A stretch of DNA of 64,000 nucleotides from Verrucomicrobiota bacterium JB024 (GTDB lineage Bacteria > Verrucomicrobiota > Verrucomicrobiia > Opitutales > Cerasicoccaceae). The stretch is taken from the NCBI GenBank assembly GCA_030673825.1, contig JAUTCS010000119.1, positions 1-64,000 on the forward strand. The letters are read 5' to 3'. Within the stretch, counting starts at the first letter, position 1; each line of letters opens with the position of its first letter. Below, piece after piece: positions 36,205 through 45,297 of the stretch. The translations under genes and the position numbers were made by a program. The notes beneath the pieces were generated by a model. The model was not told where the DNA came from and made no database searches. It worked only from the letters and a program-made list of their open reading frames with translations.

Positions 36205-37395
36205 TCAAGAGCGCGGGTTTTCCGCGTCGTCTTCCGCGTCGGGGCCGGTTTCATCTTCCTCGTCCTCGTCGGCGTCGAGATCTTCCTCCTCATCGAGGTC
36301 GTCCTCTTCGTCCAGATCCTCGTCGTCGAAGTCGTCGTCTTCCTGCGAATCGCCGGTATCCTCAGAGGCTTCGGACTGAGACACGGACTCGGAGTTTGCG
36401 GGTTCGGCGTCAGCCGGGGAGTTCTCTCCGTCAGCGGAGTCTTCGTCGTCCGCCTCGGGGTCCCATTCAAAATCGCCGTCTTCGTCCTCGTCGTCAAACA
36501 ACGCGTCCTCTTCATCGGCGGTCAATTCCGCACTGGCGGTGCTCGCGGCAGCAACGGCAGTCGGCGCGGGCTCCTCCTCGTCCTCATCGGGAAGCGGCGG
36601 CAGCTCCTCCTCTTCGGGGCGGGCGAGGCAGCGGATATCGCCAAAAACCTCCTCCTGCTCGACGAAGAGCTTTTTCAGGCGGGTCAGCTCCAGCACGGCC
36701 AGAAGCGAGGCGACAATGAGCGGGACAGTGATCTTCTGGCCCTCTTCGAAAAGCTCGGTAAAAAGGAAATCAGGTGAGGTCTCCAGCTTGGTCAGGATGT
36801 ACTCCATGCGGTCGGCCACGGTGACCTGCTCGTCGCGGATTTCGCCCTGAACGATTTTTTCGGCCAGGCGGCGAAGGACGAGGTTGAACATATTCCAGAT
36901 CTCGATCCGGTCGCTGCTCTTGACCGGGCGCGGGCTGGTCTCCTCCTCATCCTGCTTGAACAGTCGCGGCAGGAAATCCTGCTGCTCCTCGACCAGTTGG
37001 CGGATCTGCTCGGCGGCATCCTTGAAACGCTTGTACTCCAGCAACTGCTCGACAAGCTCCCAGCGCGGGTCGGCCTCTTCGGCCTCGTCCTCGGGCTGCG
37101 CCTCCTGGTCGTTGACGGGCAGGAGCATGCGGCTCTTGATGTACATCAGAGTCGAGGCCATGACGAAGAACTCGCCCGCGACCTCCAGGTTGAGGTCCTC
37201 CATGGCGCGGATCACGTCCATGTACTGGCGGCTGACCTCCTGGATCGGGATGTCGTAAATATCGAGCTCGTTCTTGCGGATGAGGAACAGGAGCAGGTCC
37301 AGCGGCCCCTCGAACACGGGCAGCCGGATAGCCATCTCCCGGCTGGGCAGCAGGGCGTCCTGTTCTTCGGCGTGCTCGGCGGGCGGCGGCGTCAT
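36205..37395 (-). CDS. scpA: Segregation and condensation protein A, extended acidic tail
   Basis: A 396-aa product. Residues 20-110 have the ScpA N-terminal domain that contacts the SMC neck (FEGPLDLLLFLIRKNELDIYD, MASTLMYIKSRMLLP). Residues about 150-265 include the C-terminal winged helix (SLLAVLELTRLKKLFVEQEEVFGDI). Typical ScpA ends about there; here about 120 further residues follow that are almost all Asp and Glu (EEDALFDDEDEDGDFEWDPE and more). No scpB is in the window. The protein would form the kleisin of the SMC-ScpAB complex. Confidence 0.9.
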   Translation of the reverse strand: MTPPPAEHAEEQDALLPSREMAIRLPVFEGPLDLLLFLIRKNELDIYDIPIQEVSRQYMDVIRAMEDLNLEVAGEFFVMASTLMYIKSRMLLPVNDQEAQPEDEAEEADPRWELVEQLLEYKRFKDAAEQIRQLVEEQQDFLPRLFKQDEEETSPRPVKSSDRIEIWNMFNLVLRRLAEKIVQGEIRDEQVTVADRMEYILTKLETSPDFLFTELFEEGQKITVPLIVASLLAVLELTRLKKLFVEQEEVFGDIRCLARPEEEELPPLPDEDEEEPAPTAVAAASTASAELTADEEDALFDDEDEDGDFEWDPEADDEDSADGENSPADAEPANSESVSQSEASEDTGDSQEDDDFDDEDLDEEDDLDEEEDLDADEDEEDETGPDAEDDAENPRS

Positions 37396-37486
37396 GGTTG
37401 GGAGATCGGTGAGAGCGGACGGCGCGTTTGCGAGGGCCCATCCATTTTCCCAATGAGACGGTCCCGGCGGCGCTTGTCAAGGCGCG

Positions 37487-39685
37487 TCAAATCCTCACGA
37501 GGCTGAAGCTGACCTGGAAGCGGAAGCCGTTCTCGCGGCTGGACCCGGTGGTGTGAACGATCGCGAAGGTCGCCTCCCAGGAGTTGCCCAGCATCGTTTC
37601 CCACATATAGACCTGCTCGGTCAGCTCGCCCAAGTCCGCGTCGATGTTCCAAGAGGCGGCCAGCAGGTTGCGGCTGTCGAGGCGGTAGCGCACATCCACG
37701 AGGAACTGGTTGACGGCCCCGCCGGGGACATCGGCGACGTAGTTGTTACCGAAGAAGGCGGTCCACTCCTCCCCGTCGGTGAAGCGCACCCCGGAGGTGA
37801 CCTGGTCGAGGTTGAGCTTGTTGGGATCGACGCGCAGGAGCGAGCCGAACTGCACCCAGTAGGCGGGCTCGAACTTGAGAACCAGGTAGGTATCGGAAAA
37901 GTCCTGCTGCGCGGGCTGGGCACTCTGGCCGTAGCGGGCGGGCTGGGCCGGGCTGGTGGAGAAACGGAACTCCTGATACAGATCCACGCCAATCAGGTCG
38001 CGGGAGCCGTACTCGGGATGGCGGGTCTGGAGCAGGTTCTGCACGCCCACACGGATGGCGTTCTCCTCATAAAGGTCGTCGATGTTGCGCTTGTTAGCCA
38101 GGCCGAGGGGCTCCAGGTAGGTGTCAAAGTCAGCCGTGCGGTCGATGGGCGGGATGAGCGTGTCGCCAGCCTGAGCGCCGGGAATGTAGCGGTACTGGAT
38201 CATCGGCTGCATGTAGTGGCGCAGCCCCTCGATCTCCCAGAACTCGTTCGTGTAGTCCCAGGTGCCGACGATGTCCATGTCCACGTCCACCCCGAACTCG
38301 CCCAGCACACGGGTGTAGTCCCCCCCACTGCCGAGGGTGACCGCGTAATGAGTGGCCATGATGCCCGCGACCGGGTTGATCGTCAGCCAGTCGGTGGCCG
38401 CAATCGGGTAGTTCACGCCGTAGTAGGCGTTGATCCGGTTACTGTTAAGCTCCTGATAGGTCCCGGTGGGGGACTTTTCCTGCAAGGTGGCGTAGCTGAC
38501 GTCAAGGCGCTGGTACAGACCGGTCTCGAAGAGCTCCGTCGGCACCAGGTCGAAGCGCACTTCCGGCAAGCGCTGGGCGATGGTCTGCCAGTCGTTGAGC
38601 TGGAGGCGACCGATGGCGTTGAGGTACCAGTTTTCGCCGCGGTAGGTCGCTTCCAGAAAGTTGTCCGGCTCCTGGTTGTCTTCGAACAGTCCTTCGCGGA
38701 AGTCGCGCTCAACGGCGGAGTCGCTCCACCAACTGATCGAGGAGGTCAGCTCCAGGGACTCGTCCTCGAGGGCGAACTGCTTGTGCCGCCACTCGATGAA
38801 GTAACGGTCGCGCTGAATCGGCTGGCCGAGGACATCGGTACCCAGCTCGCTGGTCGTACCCTGGTCGTGGATGTAGCCGGTATCGACCCAGCCCCACATG
38901 CGGCCAAGGTCCGGGTCGTCCCAGTTATAGTCGAAGATCGGACCGGCGAGCACGCCGCGCTCAGTGTACCCGTCGATGTTCAACCCCGCGGCCAGCTCAG
39001 GGATGAAGCGGAAGGCGATGGCGTTCTGGACGTAGAAGCCGAGATCACTTTGGTAGCCGATGTTGCCCGTGTACTCGACCGGCGTGCCGGTCTGGATGTC
39101 GTACTCGACGTAGGGCAGGTAAAAGAAGGGAACCTCGCCGATCCGGAAAACCACGTCCTCCATGGCGATGGTTTCCTGGTTCTCCACCGTCATCTTGTCG
39201 GCGTTGAGGTTGAGCGCGAAAGCGTCGGGCTCCTGCACGTAGATACGGGCGTCGTCTACCTCGATGAGGTCGCGGTCGCCCTTGGCCTCCTTACCCAGGA
39301 CGTACACGGCGTCGTTGCCCAGGCGGAAGTCACCCGTCAGGAAGGTCCGGTTAAAGTAATCGTAATCGGCGGTGTCCGTGAGCATGCGGAAGCTCCCGCT
39401 GGTCAGCTGGACGGTGTCGCGCGCCTTGACGGTGGAGTCCTTCTGCTCGAAGACGATCTTCTCGGCACGCAGGCGTGTGTCGCCATGGTCGAGGATGGCG
39501 TTCCCGCGGGCGGTCATGCGGTTGTTTTCCGCGTCAAACTCGATCGGTTGGTCAGCGGATAGTTCGGGGGGGACCACTTGCGCCTGGGCCGTCCACGCGG
39601 CACCCAGGAGCGCCAGTCCTGTCAGGAGGTAGCAATGCACTCGCAGCACGGCAGGAACTTTGGGCACCCACCCCGCCTCGGGCAA
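37487..39685 (-). CDS. lptD: LPS-assembly protein LptD-like
   Basis: A 732-aa product. A signal peptide (LTGLALLGAAWTAQAQ) precedes an OstA-like domain (IEFDAENNRMTARGNAILDHGDTRLRAEKIVFEQ) and then a C-terminal beta-barrel with alternating aromatic and polar strands, ending in FQVSFSLVRI. It should insert LPS into the outer membrane, showing that the host has an LPS-type outer leaflet. The start is uncertain: 39685 is TTG and a GTG at 39640 is also possible. It is the upstream gene of the minus series lptD - scpA - trxA. Confidence 0.85.
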   Translation of the reverse strand: MPEAGWVPKVPAVLRVHCYLLTGLALLGAAWTAQAQVVPPELSADQPIEFDAENNRMTARGNAILDHGDTRLRAEKIVFEQKDSTVKARDTVQLTSGSFRMLTDTADYDYFNRTFLTGDFRLGNDAVYVLGKEAKGDRDLIEVDDARIYVQEPDAFALNLNADKMTVENQETIAMEDVVFRIGEVPFFYLPYVEYDIQTGTPVEYTGNIGYQSDLGFYVQNAIAFRFIPELAAGLNIDGYTERGVLAGPIFDYNWDDPDLGRMWGWVDTGYIHDQGTTSELGTDVLGQPIQRDRYFIEWRHKQFALEDESLELTSSISWWSDSAVERDFREGLFEDNQEPDNFLEATYRGENWYLNAIGRLQLNDWQTIAQRLPEVRFDLVPTELFETGLYQRLDVSYATLQEKSPTGTYQELNSNRINAYYGVNYPIAATDWLTINPVAGIMATHYAVTLGSGGDYTRVLGEFGVDVDMDIVGTWDYTNEFWEIEGLRHYMQPMIQYRYIPGAQAGDTLIPPIDRTADFDTYLEPLGLANKRNIDDLYEENAIRVGVQNLLQTRHPEYGSRDLIGVDLYQEFRFSTSPAQPARYGQSAQPAQQDFSDTYLVLKFEPAYWVQFGSLLRVDPNKLNLDQVTSGVRFTDGEEWTAFFGNNYVADVPGGAVNQFLVDVRYRLDSRNLLAASWNIDADLGELTEQVYMWETMLGNSWEATFAIVHTTGSSRENGFRFQVSFSLVRI

Positions 39686-39953
39686 GGACTATTTTGCAAG
39701 CCTGTGACAGAAAATGCCCCCGGCGCTTTCTTTAGAGGAAAATCCCTCTCCCACCCCGCTCCGGGGCAGGTCCCGTGCCGTCTGCACGCGGGTACCCATG
39801 CGCCAGTTAAGACCCCGTCTCACATCCGCGCGGAAGAAACAGCCTCATTGCGGGCAAATCGGCTTGCCATCAAAGATGATTCCGGTGTCATAACCGTTAT
39901 GTGAACGGGCTATTAGTCCGCCGCATAAATGATTTCTCTCACCCGCTACTCAA

Positions 39954-41558
39954 ATGCCGAGATTTTTCCCGACGATTCTGGCGTGCCTGTGCCTGTGCGC
40001 GCCGATTTTCGCCCACGCCTCCAGCGAAGCTGCCGCTGAAGATCTTCCCGCCTTCCCGCTGCCGCTCGAAGACTACCACGAGGCCGAAACGCAAGCCGCC
40101 GCCGAAAAGGGCGTCGCCGAGCTGGGCCTGTGGGACACCCTGGTGGTACGCGCCAAGGAGGAGCCGATCAACATCGTCGTGACGCTCCTGTTCCTGGGCG
40201 CGATCGTGCACACCTTTTTCGCCGGCAAATTCATGAAGATCGCTCACCGGCTCGAACACGAGCACGAGGAGCAGCTCCAGAGTAATATCAAGGGCAAGAA
40301 GCCGGTCAGCTTCTGGGCCACGCTCTTTCACTTCCTCGGTGAAGTGGAGGCCATTTTCGGCATCTGGGTCTTCCCGCTGTTCTGGATCGTCGCCCTGTGG
40401 CCGGGCCTGGACATGAAGGTGGCCATTAACTACATCGACAGCCAGGACTACACGGAGCCGGTCTTTGTCGTGGTCATTATGGCCATCGCCTCCTCGCGCC
40501 CGATCCTCCAGTTGGCGCGGGACGCCCTCAGCATCGTGGCTGGCATCGGCAAGCGCAGCCCGGCGGCCTGGTGGCTGTCCATCCTGACGATCGCGCCGAT
40601 CCTGGGCTCGTTCATTACCGAGCCGGCGGCCATGACCATCGCCGCCCTCCTGCTGGGCCAGCAGTTCTATAAGTATAAGCCCGCCCCGCGCTTCGCCTAC
40701 GCGACGCTGGGTCTGCTCTTCGTCAACGTCTCGGTCGGCGGCACGCTGACGCACTTTGCCGCCCCGCCGGTGCTGATGGTGGCGGGCACGTGGAGCTGGG
40801 ACTTCCAGCACATGATCCTGACCTTCGGCTGGCGCGCGGTGGCCGGCATCATCATCGCCAACACGATCTACTTCCTGGCCTTCCGCAAGCAGTTCGCCAC
40901 GCTGGTGACGTCCGCCCCCGATGTCATCCCCACCCAGGAGGGCGAACCCGAGGAGGAACCCGTCCCGTACTGGATCGTGCTCGTGCACGTGCTCTTCGTG
41001 GGCTGGACGGTCTCGACCCTGCACCACCCCCCGCTCTTCGTCGGCGGGTTCCTGGTCTTCATCGCCTTTACCGTGGGCACCTCCCACTACCAGTACCAGA
41101 TCAAGCTGCGCGGCCCGATGCTGGTGGGCTTCTTCCTGGCGGCCCTGAAAATCCACGGCGGCCTGCAAGGCTGGTGGATATCGCCCGTGCTGGGCAGCCT
41201 GGAGCAGGTTCCGCTCTTCATCGGATCGACCATCCTGACCGCCTTTAACGACAATGCGGCCATCACCTACCTGGCCTCACAGGTGCCGATCTTCGACATC
41301 CACACCGCCACCGGCGCCCTCAAGGAGGGCTCTGAGTGGATCCGGGCCGAGTCGCTCCAGTACGCGGTGGTCGCGGGCGCCGTCACCGGCGGCGGCCTGA
41401 CCGTCATCGCCAACGCCCCCAACCCGGCCGGCCAGAGCATCCTCAACAAGTTCTTCAAGAACGGGATATCCCCGCTGGGCCTGCTGCTGGGCGCAGCCAT
41501 CCCGACCGTCGTGATGGCATTCTGCTTCATGATCCTGCCGCACATCTCGCTCAAGTAA
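39954..41558 (+). CDS. Putative Na+/H+ antiporter
   Basis: A 534-aa membrane protein with a signal-like N-terminus (FFPTILACLCLCAPIFAHAS) and about 11 helices. Conserved-looking segments are PVFVVVIMAIASSRPIL, TEPAAMTIAALLLGQQF, GGTLTHFAAPPVLMVA, FNDNAAITYLASQVP and VTGGGLTVIANAPNPAGQSIL. These match the putative Na+/H+ antiporter family related to NhaD and the IT superfamily. It would exchange sodium and protons, which fits a marine or saline habitat with NAGGN. It is divergent from lptD; the 268-bp gap shows no gene. Confidence 0.85.
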   Translation: MPRFFPTILACLCLCAPIFAHASSEAAAEDLPAFPLPLEDYHEAETQAAAEKGVAELGLWDTLVVRAKEEPINIVVTLLFLGAIVHTFFAGKFMKIAHRLEHEHEEQLQSNIKGKKPVSFWATLFHFLGEVEAIFGIWVFPLFWIVALWPGLDMKVAINYIDSQDYTEPVFVVVIMAIASSRPILQLARDALSIVAGIGKRSPAAWWLSILTIAPILGSFITEPAAMTIAALLLGQQFYKYKPAPRFAYATLGLLFVNVSVGGTLTHFAAPPVLMVAGTWSWDFQHMILTFGWRAVAGIIIANTIYFLAFRKQFATLVTSAPDVIPTQEGEPEEEPVPYWIVLVHVLFVGWTVSTLHHPPLFVGGFLVFIAFTVGTSHYQYQIKLRGPMLVGFFLAALKIHGGLQGWWISPVLGSLEQVPLFIGSTILTAFNDNAAITYLASQVPIFDIHTATGALKEGSEWIRAESLQYAVVAGAVTGGGLTVIANAPNPAGQSILNKFFKNGISPLGLLLGAAIPTVVMAFCFMILPHISLK

Positions 41559-41603
41559 TCCGGCACGGCCCGGATCGACAGGTTTTGTTTTTTTGATTAA
41601 GAT

Positions 41604-41639
41604 GCGAGAAACCCTTTTGTGGACAAAAGGGTTTCTCGC
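41604..41639. terminator. Perfect 17-bp hairpin after the antiporter gene
   Basis: GCGAGAAACCCTTTTGT (41604-41620) and its exact complement (41623-41639) are separated by 2 nt. No T-run follows on either strand (a T-run precedes it on plus), so classical intrinsic termination is uncertain. It lies between convergent antiporter and GPP34 genes. Confidence 0.6.
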
Positions 41640-41718
41640 GCTCTTCCTAAAAAACGGTACTCGCGGCGCTGACGCGCCTTTGTGCAGTACGGAAGTATAC
41701 GTGGCATCTCACGCTCTT

Positions 41719-41774
41719 GGGGTAGCGGCCTGTCTGGCCGCGTAGGGGCGGATTGCTGGTCCAGCCGGACCCCC
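41719..41774. repeat. GC-rich mini-hairpin repeat
   Basis: GGGGTAGCGGCCTGTCTGGC (start 41719) forms a GCGGCC/GGCCGC stem and recurs at 58988. GATTGCTGGTCCAGCCGGAC (start 41751) recurs at 26423. The composite is 24 bp from the GPP34 stop. A related text with GGAGCC TTTT GGCTCC stands at 42630-42650. Confidence 0.6.
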
Positions 41775-41797
41775 TCAGTGCCAGCGGGGGCACCCCG

Positions 41798-42454
41798 CTA
41801 CATGCCGATGTAGGCGATGGTTTCGAGGATGGCCTCCTGGATGTGCTGGATGGCGCGGGCGAGGGCTTGGCCGATGAAGTCCATCTTGGCCACTTCGGCG
41901 ATGCGCGGGCGGGCCTTTTCCAGCTCCTGCTCGGTAAAGACATAGGGGCTCAGGTCGCAAGCCTTCATCAGGCAGATGATGACCACGTCCTTGGGGTCGG
42001 GAATGGCACCGCTGAGGATGACCTCGCGGATGCGGGACTTGACCTCGGCCTCCTGCGAGCCGTCGATCACCGGGTAGCGCCGCTCGGGCATGACCCAGAG
42101 GAAGCGGCACTTCTCCTGTCGCAGGATACCCTTGCCCACGAGGGTCTGAAAAAGCTTCTGACGCACCTCCTGAATGTTCCGCAACCCGGCAGAGAGGGCG
42201 TTCTGGATGGGCAGGTGATCGCGGTCTTTGGGCATAGCGCCGAGCACGAGGTCGAGCAACTCGTCGCCCGTGGGGGTGCGGTCGAGGACGCTCAGCTCCT
42301 TGTCGTCGGTGTCGATCTTCTTCGCGAAGGCCAACTCCATCAGCAGCGCACCGGCCAAGGCCAGGTCGAGAGCCCGATCAGGCAGCGGATGCAGCTTTCC
42401 GCTGGCATCGTCGAGCGCCAGCAGGAGGATTTCTTCGGCGAAACGCAAAGGCAT
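41798..42454 (-). CDS. GPP34 (GOLPH3/Vps74-like) family protein
   Basis: A 218-aa soluble, mostly helical protein beginning MPLRFAEEILLLALDDASGK. The pattern of EEILLLALDD, ALAGALLMELAF, VRQKLFQTLVGKGILRQEK and VILSGAIPDPKDVVIICLMK matches the GPP34 family, whose eukaryotic members bind phosphatidylinositol-4-phosphate at the Golgi. Bacterial copies are of unknown function and best known from actinobacteria. The start at 42454 gives the family N-terminus; longer frames are antisense to metY. Confidence 0.8.
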   Translation of the reverse strand: MPLRFAEEILLLALDDASGKLHPLPDRALDLALAGALLMELAFAKKIDTDDKELSVLDRTPTGDELLDLVLGAMPKDRDHLPIQNALSAGLRNIQEVRQKLFQTLVGKGILRQEKCRFLWVMPERRYPVIDGSQEAEVKSRIREVILSGAIPDPKDVVIICLMKACDLSPYVFTEQELEKARPRIAEVAKMDFIGQALARAIQHIQEAILETIAYIGM

Positions 42455-42766
42455 GGAGAGATCGAGTCGAGTTGCGCGCCAGCCTCGGCCGCCAAAAGGG
42501 GTACGCGACGGAAGCAGTGCTTGTTGAGAACGCTTCCCACTATCCTCCCCGCCCCTGAGCTTAGCAATCCAAATCTCTCTATTCCAGGAGCGCAATTCAG
42601 CCGTGTCCCCCACAGCGTTCAGGGGCTCGGGGTAGGAGCCTTTTGGCTCCGTAGGGGGACCACACAGTCCCCCCTCACGATCCGGAGGATCGAGGGTGCA
42701 GGGCATGTGCCCTGCCGTGAGATCGCGCTTGCCTTTGAGCGGGGAGCATTTGGGATAGCGGGACCT
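42455..42766. other. Divergent gap between GPP34 gene and metY
   Basis: No gene is supported. The middle has short stems in GC-rich repeat text: GGAGCCTTTTGGCTCC (42630-42645), a GATCCGGAGGATC palindrome and GCAGGGCATGTGCCCTGC. These resemble the mini-hairpin repeats at 41719 and 58988. I searched by eye for SAM riboswitch landmarks because metY follows, and saw none. Confidence 0.4.
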
Positions 42767-44077
42767 ATGAGCGACAAAGCAATCCCCATGAAAGGTCTCG
42801 GTACTCTCGCCGTTCACGCCGGTCAAAGCGTCGATAGCGACTTCGGCTCGCGCGCGGTGCCGATCCACCAGACCACGAGCTACCTGTTCCGCGACACCGA
42901 GCACGCGGCCAATCTTTTCGGGCTGAAGGAGCTGGGCTACATCTACACCCGCCTGGGCAACCCGACCAACGACGTGCTCGAGCAGCGCGTGGCCGCGCTC
43001 GAAGGTGGCACGGCGGGCCTGGCCCACAGCAGCGGCTCTGCCGCCATCACCAACTCGATCCTCAACCTCGCGGGCGCGGGCGACCACATCGTCTCCGTCG
43101 CGCAGCTTTACGGGGGCACCTACAACCTGTTCCACTACACCCTGCCCAAGCTCGGGATCGAGGTCAGCTTCGTGGACGGCGAGGATCCGGAGAATTTCCG
43201 TAAAGCCGTCAAACCGAACACCCGCGCCTTTTTCGGGGAAACGCTCGGCAACCCGCGCCTGAACGTCTTCCCCATCGCCGAGGTGGCCGCCATCGGGCAG
43301 GAACTGGGCATCCCCCTCATCCTCGACAATACCGTCACCCCGCTGCTGTGCCGCCCGATCGAGCACGGCTGCAACGTCGTCGTGCACAGCACCACGAAGT
43401 TCCTCGGCGGCCATGGTGTGGCCATCGGCGGGATGGTCGTGGACGGGGGCAACTTCGACTGGGGCCGCGGGCGTCACCCGGGCTTCACCGAGCCGGACAA
43501 CAGCTACCACGGCCTCGTCCACTGGGACGCGTTCCAAGCCTTCCCGCCCGCCGGCGGGGCCAACGTCGCCTACGCCTTTAAAATGCGCCTCCAGCTCCTG
43601 CGCGACACGGGCAACTGCCCCTCGCCTCACAACAGCTGGCTCACCCTGCTGGGGGTCGAGACCGCGCACCTGCGGATGCAGCGCCACTGCGAGAACGCCA
43701 TCAAGGTCGCCGAATACCTCTCCGCACACGACAAGGTCGCCTGGGTCAACTATCCCGGCCTGAAGGATCACCCGCACCACGAGAATGCGAAGAAGTACCT
43801 CAAGGGCGGCTTCGGGGCGCTCATGGGCTTCGGGATCAAGGGCGGGCTCGAAGCAGGCCGCAAGTTCATCGAGTCTCTCAAGCTCTTCAGCCACCTGGCC
43901 AACATCGGCGACGCCAAGAGCCTGGCCATCCACCCGGCCACCACCACCCACAGCCAGCTCAACGAGGGCGAACTGCTCTCCGCCGGGGTCACTCCGGACT
44001 TCGTGCGCCTGAGCATCGGGATCGAGGACTTCGAGGACATCCGCGCCGACCTCGACCAAGCGCTCGCACAAGCGTAG
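42767..44077 (+). CDS. metY: O-acetylhomoserine sulfhydrylase (MetY-type)
   Basis: A 436-aa PLP enzyme of the Cys/Met metabolism family. Motifs are FGSRAVPIHQTTSYLFRDT, YTRLGNPTNDVLEQRVAALE, ILDNTVTPLLCRPIEHG and the PLP lysine in VVVHSTTKFLGGHG, ending DFVRLSIGIEDFEDIRADL. The length and the long middle insert fit O-acetylhomoserine aminocarboxypropyltransferase rather than cystathionine enzymes. It makes homocysteine from sulfide. Sulfate from sulfatases and SulP could feed the sulfur pool, but this is inference. The start at 42767 gives the family N-terminus. Confidence 0.9.
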   Translation: MSDKAIPMKGLGTLAVHAGQSVDSDFGSRAVPIHQTTSYLFRDTEHAANLFGLKELGYIYTRLGNPTNDVLEQRVAALEGGTAGLAHSSGSAAITNSILNLAGAGDHIVSVAQLYGGTYNLFHYTLPKLGIEVSFVDGEDPENFRKAVKPNTRAFFGETLGNPRLNVFPIAEVAAIGQELGIPLILDNTVTPLLCRPIEHGCNVVVHSTTKFLGGHGVAIGGMVVDGGNFDWGRGRHPGFTEPDNSYHGLVHWDAFQAFPPAGGANVAYAFKMRLQLLRDTGNCPSPHNSWLTLLGVETAHLRMQRHCENAIKVAEYLSAHDKVAWVNYPGLKDHPHHENAKKYLKGGFGALMGFGIKGGLEAGRKFIESLKLFSHLANIGDAKSLAIHPATTTHSQLNEGELLSAGVTPDFVRLSIGIEDFEDIRADLDQALAQA

Positions 44078-44087
44078 GGCGGCAAGC

Positions 44088-44120
44088 GTTGCCCGCGAAG
44101 CCACACGAAGGGGCGCGAAG
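44088..44120 (+). repeat. GTTGCCCGCGAAG dispersed repeat
   Basis: The 33-bp phrase beginning GTTGCCCGCGAAGCCACACG follows the metY stop by 10 bp. Near-identical copies are at 34474-34506, and inverted at 26637-26669 and 34657-34689. All are intergenic, mostly just after a stop codon. Confidence 0.7.
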
Positions 44121-44252
44121 AAACCGCGTAGCGTCGCGACGTCTTTTTCGCCCCCGGTGCGCGGACGTACCGCCCGATCACAGCCCTGACCTTGACGACT
44201 CCCTGCCGCCTGCGCGGTGGGGAGTTCTTTTGTACGGGTTGATGGGGAGTGC

Positions 44253-44855
44253 CTAGGGCGCTGCGTTTTCCCGGCGGGCCTGCGCGACGTAATCCATCAG
44301 GTTGATTCCGCTGTCGGCGTAAAAGACACCCTCCCCTTTCAGCCGTTCGCCCAGCTCCGCCAGCGCCTGGCGCTCGAAGGCGTCCGGGGCGTACGGTGTG
44401 ACGGGAGGGATGCGCAGGTGGTGCTTCTCCACGAGCTCCTCGAATTCTTCCGGACTGTAGCGCAAATTTTCCACCTCGCCGTCGTCGTCCACCACGATCA
44501 GGTAACACCACGTACCGCTCTTGCCCGAGCTATAGGCGTGCTCCTCAAACGGGCGAGCCGTGGCGAGCAGCACCCGCCCCTCGGGAAGTCGGGGCAGCTC
44601 CGGCAGCCAGGCAAAGCGACGCGTCAGGTCGTATTGAAACTCCGGCGAACCCAGCCCGTCGTAGAGGTAGAGATCGCGCCAGAACCGGGGCAGCTGGCCG
44701 TCGTTGTTGTAGCCATAATACCGGATCCACATCGTCAGGCCGTTCGTCTGGCTCTGCCCGGCAGCGGCGTAACAGCCCACCGGCCTTGCGAGTACAATCA
44801 GCCCCAGACAGACGGCCACCAGCAGGCCCAATATCCAGAGTATCCACTTTTTCAT
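44253..44855 (-). CDS. Hypothetical single-helix membrane protein
   Basis: A 200-aa product. An N-terminal hydrophobic helix (KKWILWILGLLVAVCLGLIVLA) is followed by an exported or periplasmic domain with RYYGYNNDGQLPRFWRDLYLY, which has the NNDGxLP phrase seen after pseudopilin-like helices in related bacteria, but the start lacks a prepilin cleavage motif. No family recognised. It is followed by convergent repeat text and preceded by DUF134 on the same strand. Confidence 0.6.
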   Translation of the reverse strand: MKKWILWILGLLVAVCLGLIVLARPVGCYAAAGQSQTNGLTMWIRYYGYNNDGQLPRFWRDLYLYDGLGSPEFQYDLTRRFAWLPELPRLPEGRVLLATARPFEEHAYSSGKSGTWCYLIVVDDDGEVENLRYSPEEFEELVEKHHLRIPPVTPYAPDAFERQALAELGERLKGEGVFYADSGINLMDYVAQARRENAAP

Positions 44856-44930
44856 GGCGGGTGTAAGCGGGTGAGAGTCGGAGCGGCGTCCGCCCTTAAC
44901 GACAAATTATCACCTCGCCGCCCAATCCCG

Positions 44931-45218
44931 TCACTCCGGCTCGTCTGCCGCGCGCAGCTCGATGGCGTGCTGGCCGATGAGGGCGCGGGCGGTCTTGCCA
45001 CGGGCGCTTTCGAGGATACGCCCGAAGGTGGCCCGCGAGACGCCCATGCGGCTGCCCGCCTCCTCATGGTGGAGCCGCTCCACGTCCGCCAGACGCAGCG
45101 CCTCCAACTCGTCGGCCTCCAGCACGACCAGCTCCAGCTCACAGGTGGGGACGCCGCGGGGCTTGTACACGGTGGCCGTCAGCTCACAGCGAATGCAGCG
45201 GTTTTTTTTCGGACGCAT
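44931..45218 (-). CDS. DUF134 family DNA-binding protein
   Basis: A 95-aa protein starting MRPKKNRCIRCELTATVYKP, with basic residues and Cys 8 and 11, followed by a sigma-70 region 4-like helix-turn-helix (ELEALRLADVERLHHEEAGSRMGVSRATFGRILESARGKTARAL). This is the layout of DUF134, a family of predicted regulators often paired with NifX/NifB-C-like genes. It is divergent from such a gene, with 113 bp between start codons and a 14-bp palindrome in between. It is probably the local regulator; the ligand is unknown but the cysteines hint at metal sensing. Confidence 0.88.
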   Translation of the reverse strand: MRPKKNRCIRCELTATVYKPRGVPTCELELVVLEADELEALRLADVERLHHEEAGSRMGVSRATFGRILESARGKTARALIGQHAIELRAADEPE

Positions 45219-45297
45219 GGATCGAAGGAAAGGCTTTCTAATAAAAGTTCAACCGGGGATCAGTAAATCGCTTGACGGGTGGGCTCTGCAGGAGTTA

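Noticed and set aside
42455-42766. Possible SAM riboswitch before metY
   Set aside because: No kink-turn, conserved asymmetric loop or SAM-II/SAM-V landmarks were seen; the stems present belong to dispersed repeats.
42455-44104. Extension of the GPP34 frame to 768 codons
   Set aside because: The upstream part is antisense to metY; the family N-terminus starts at 42454.
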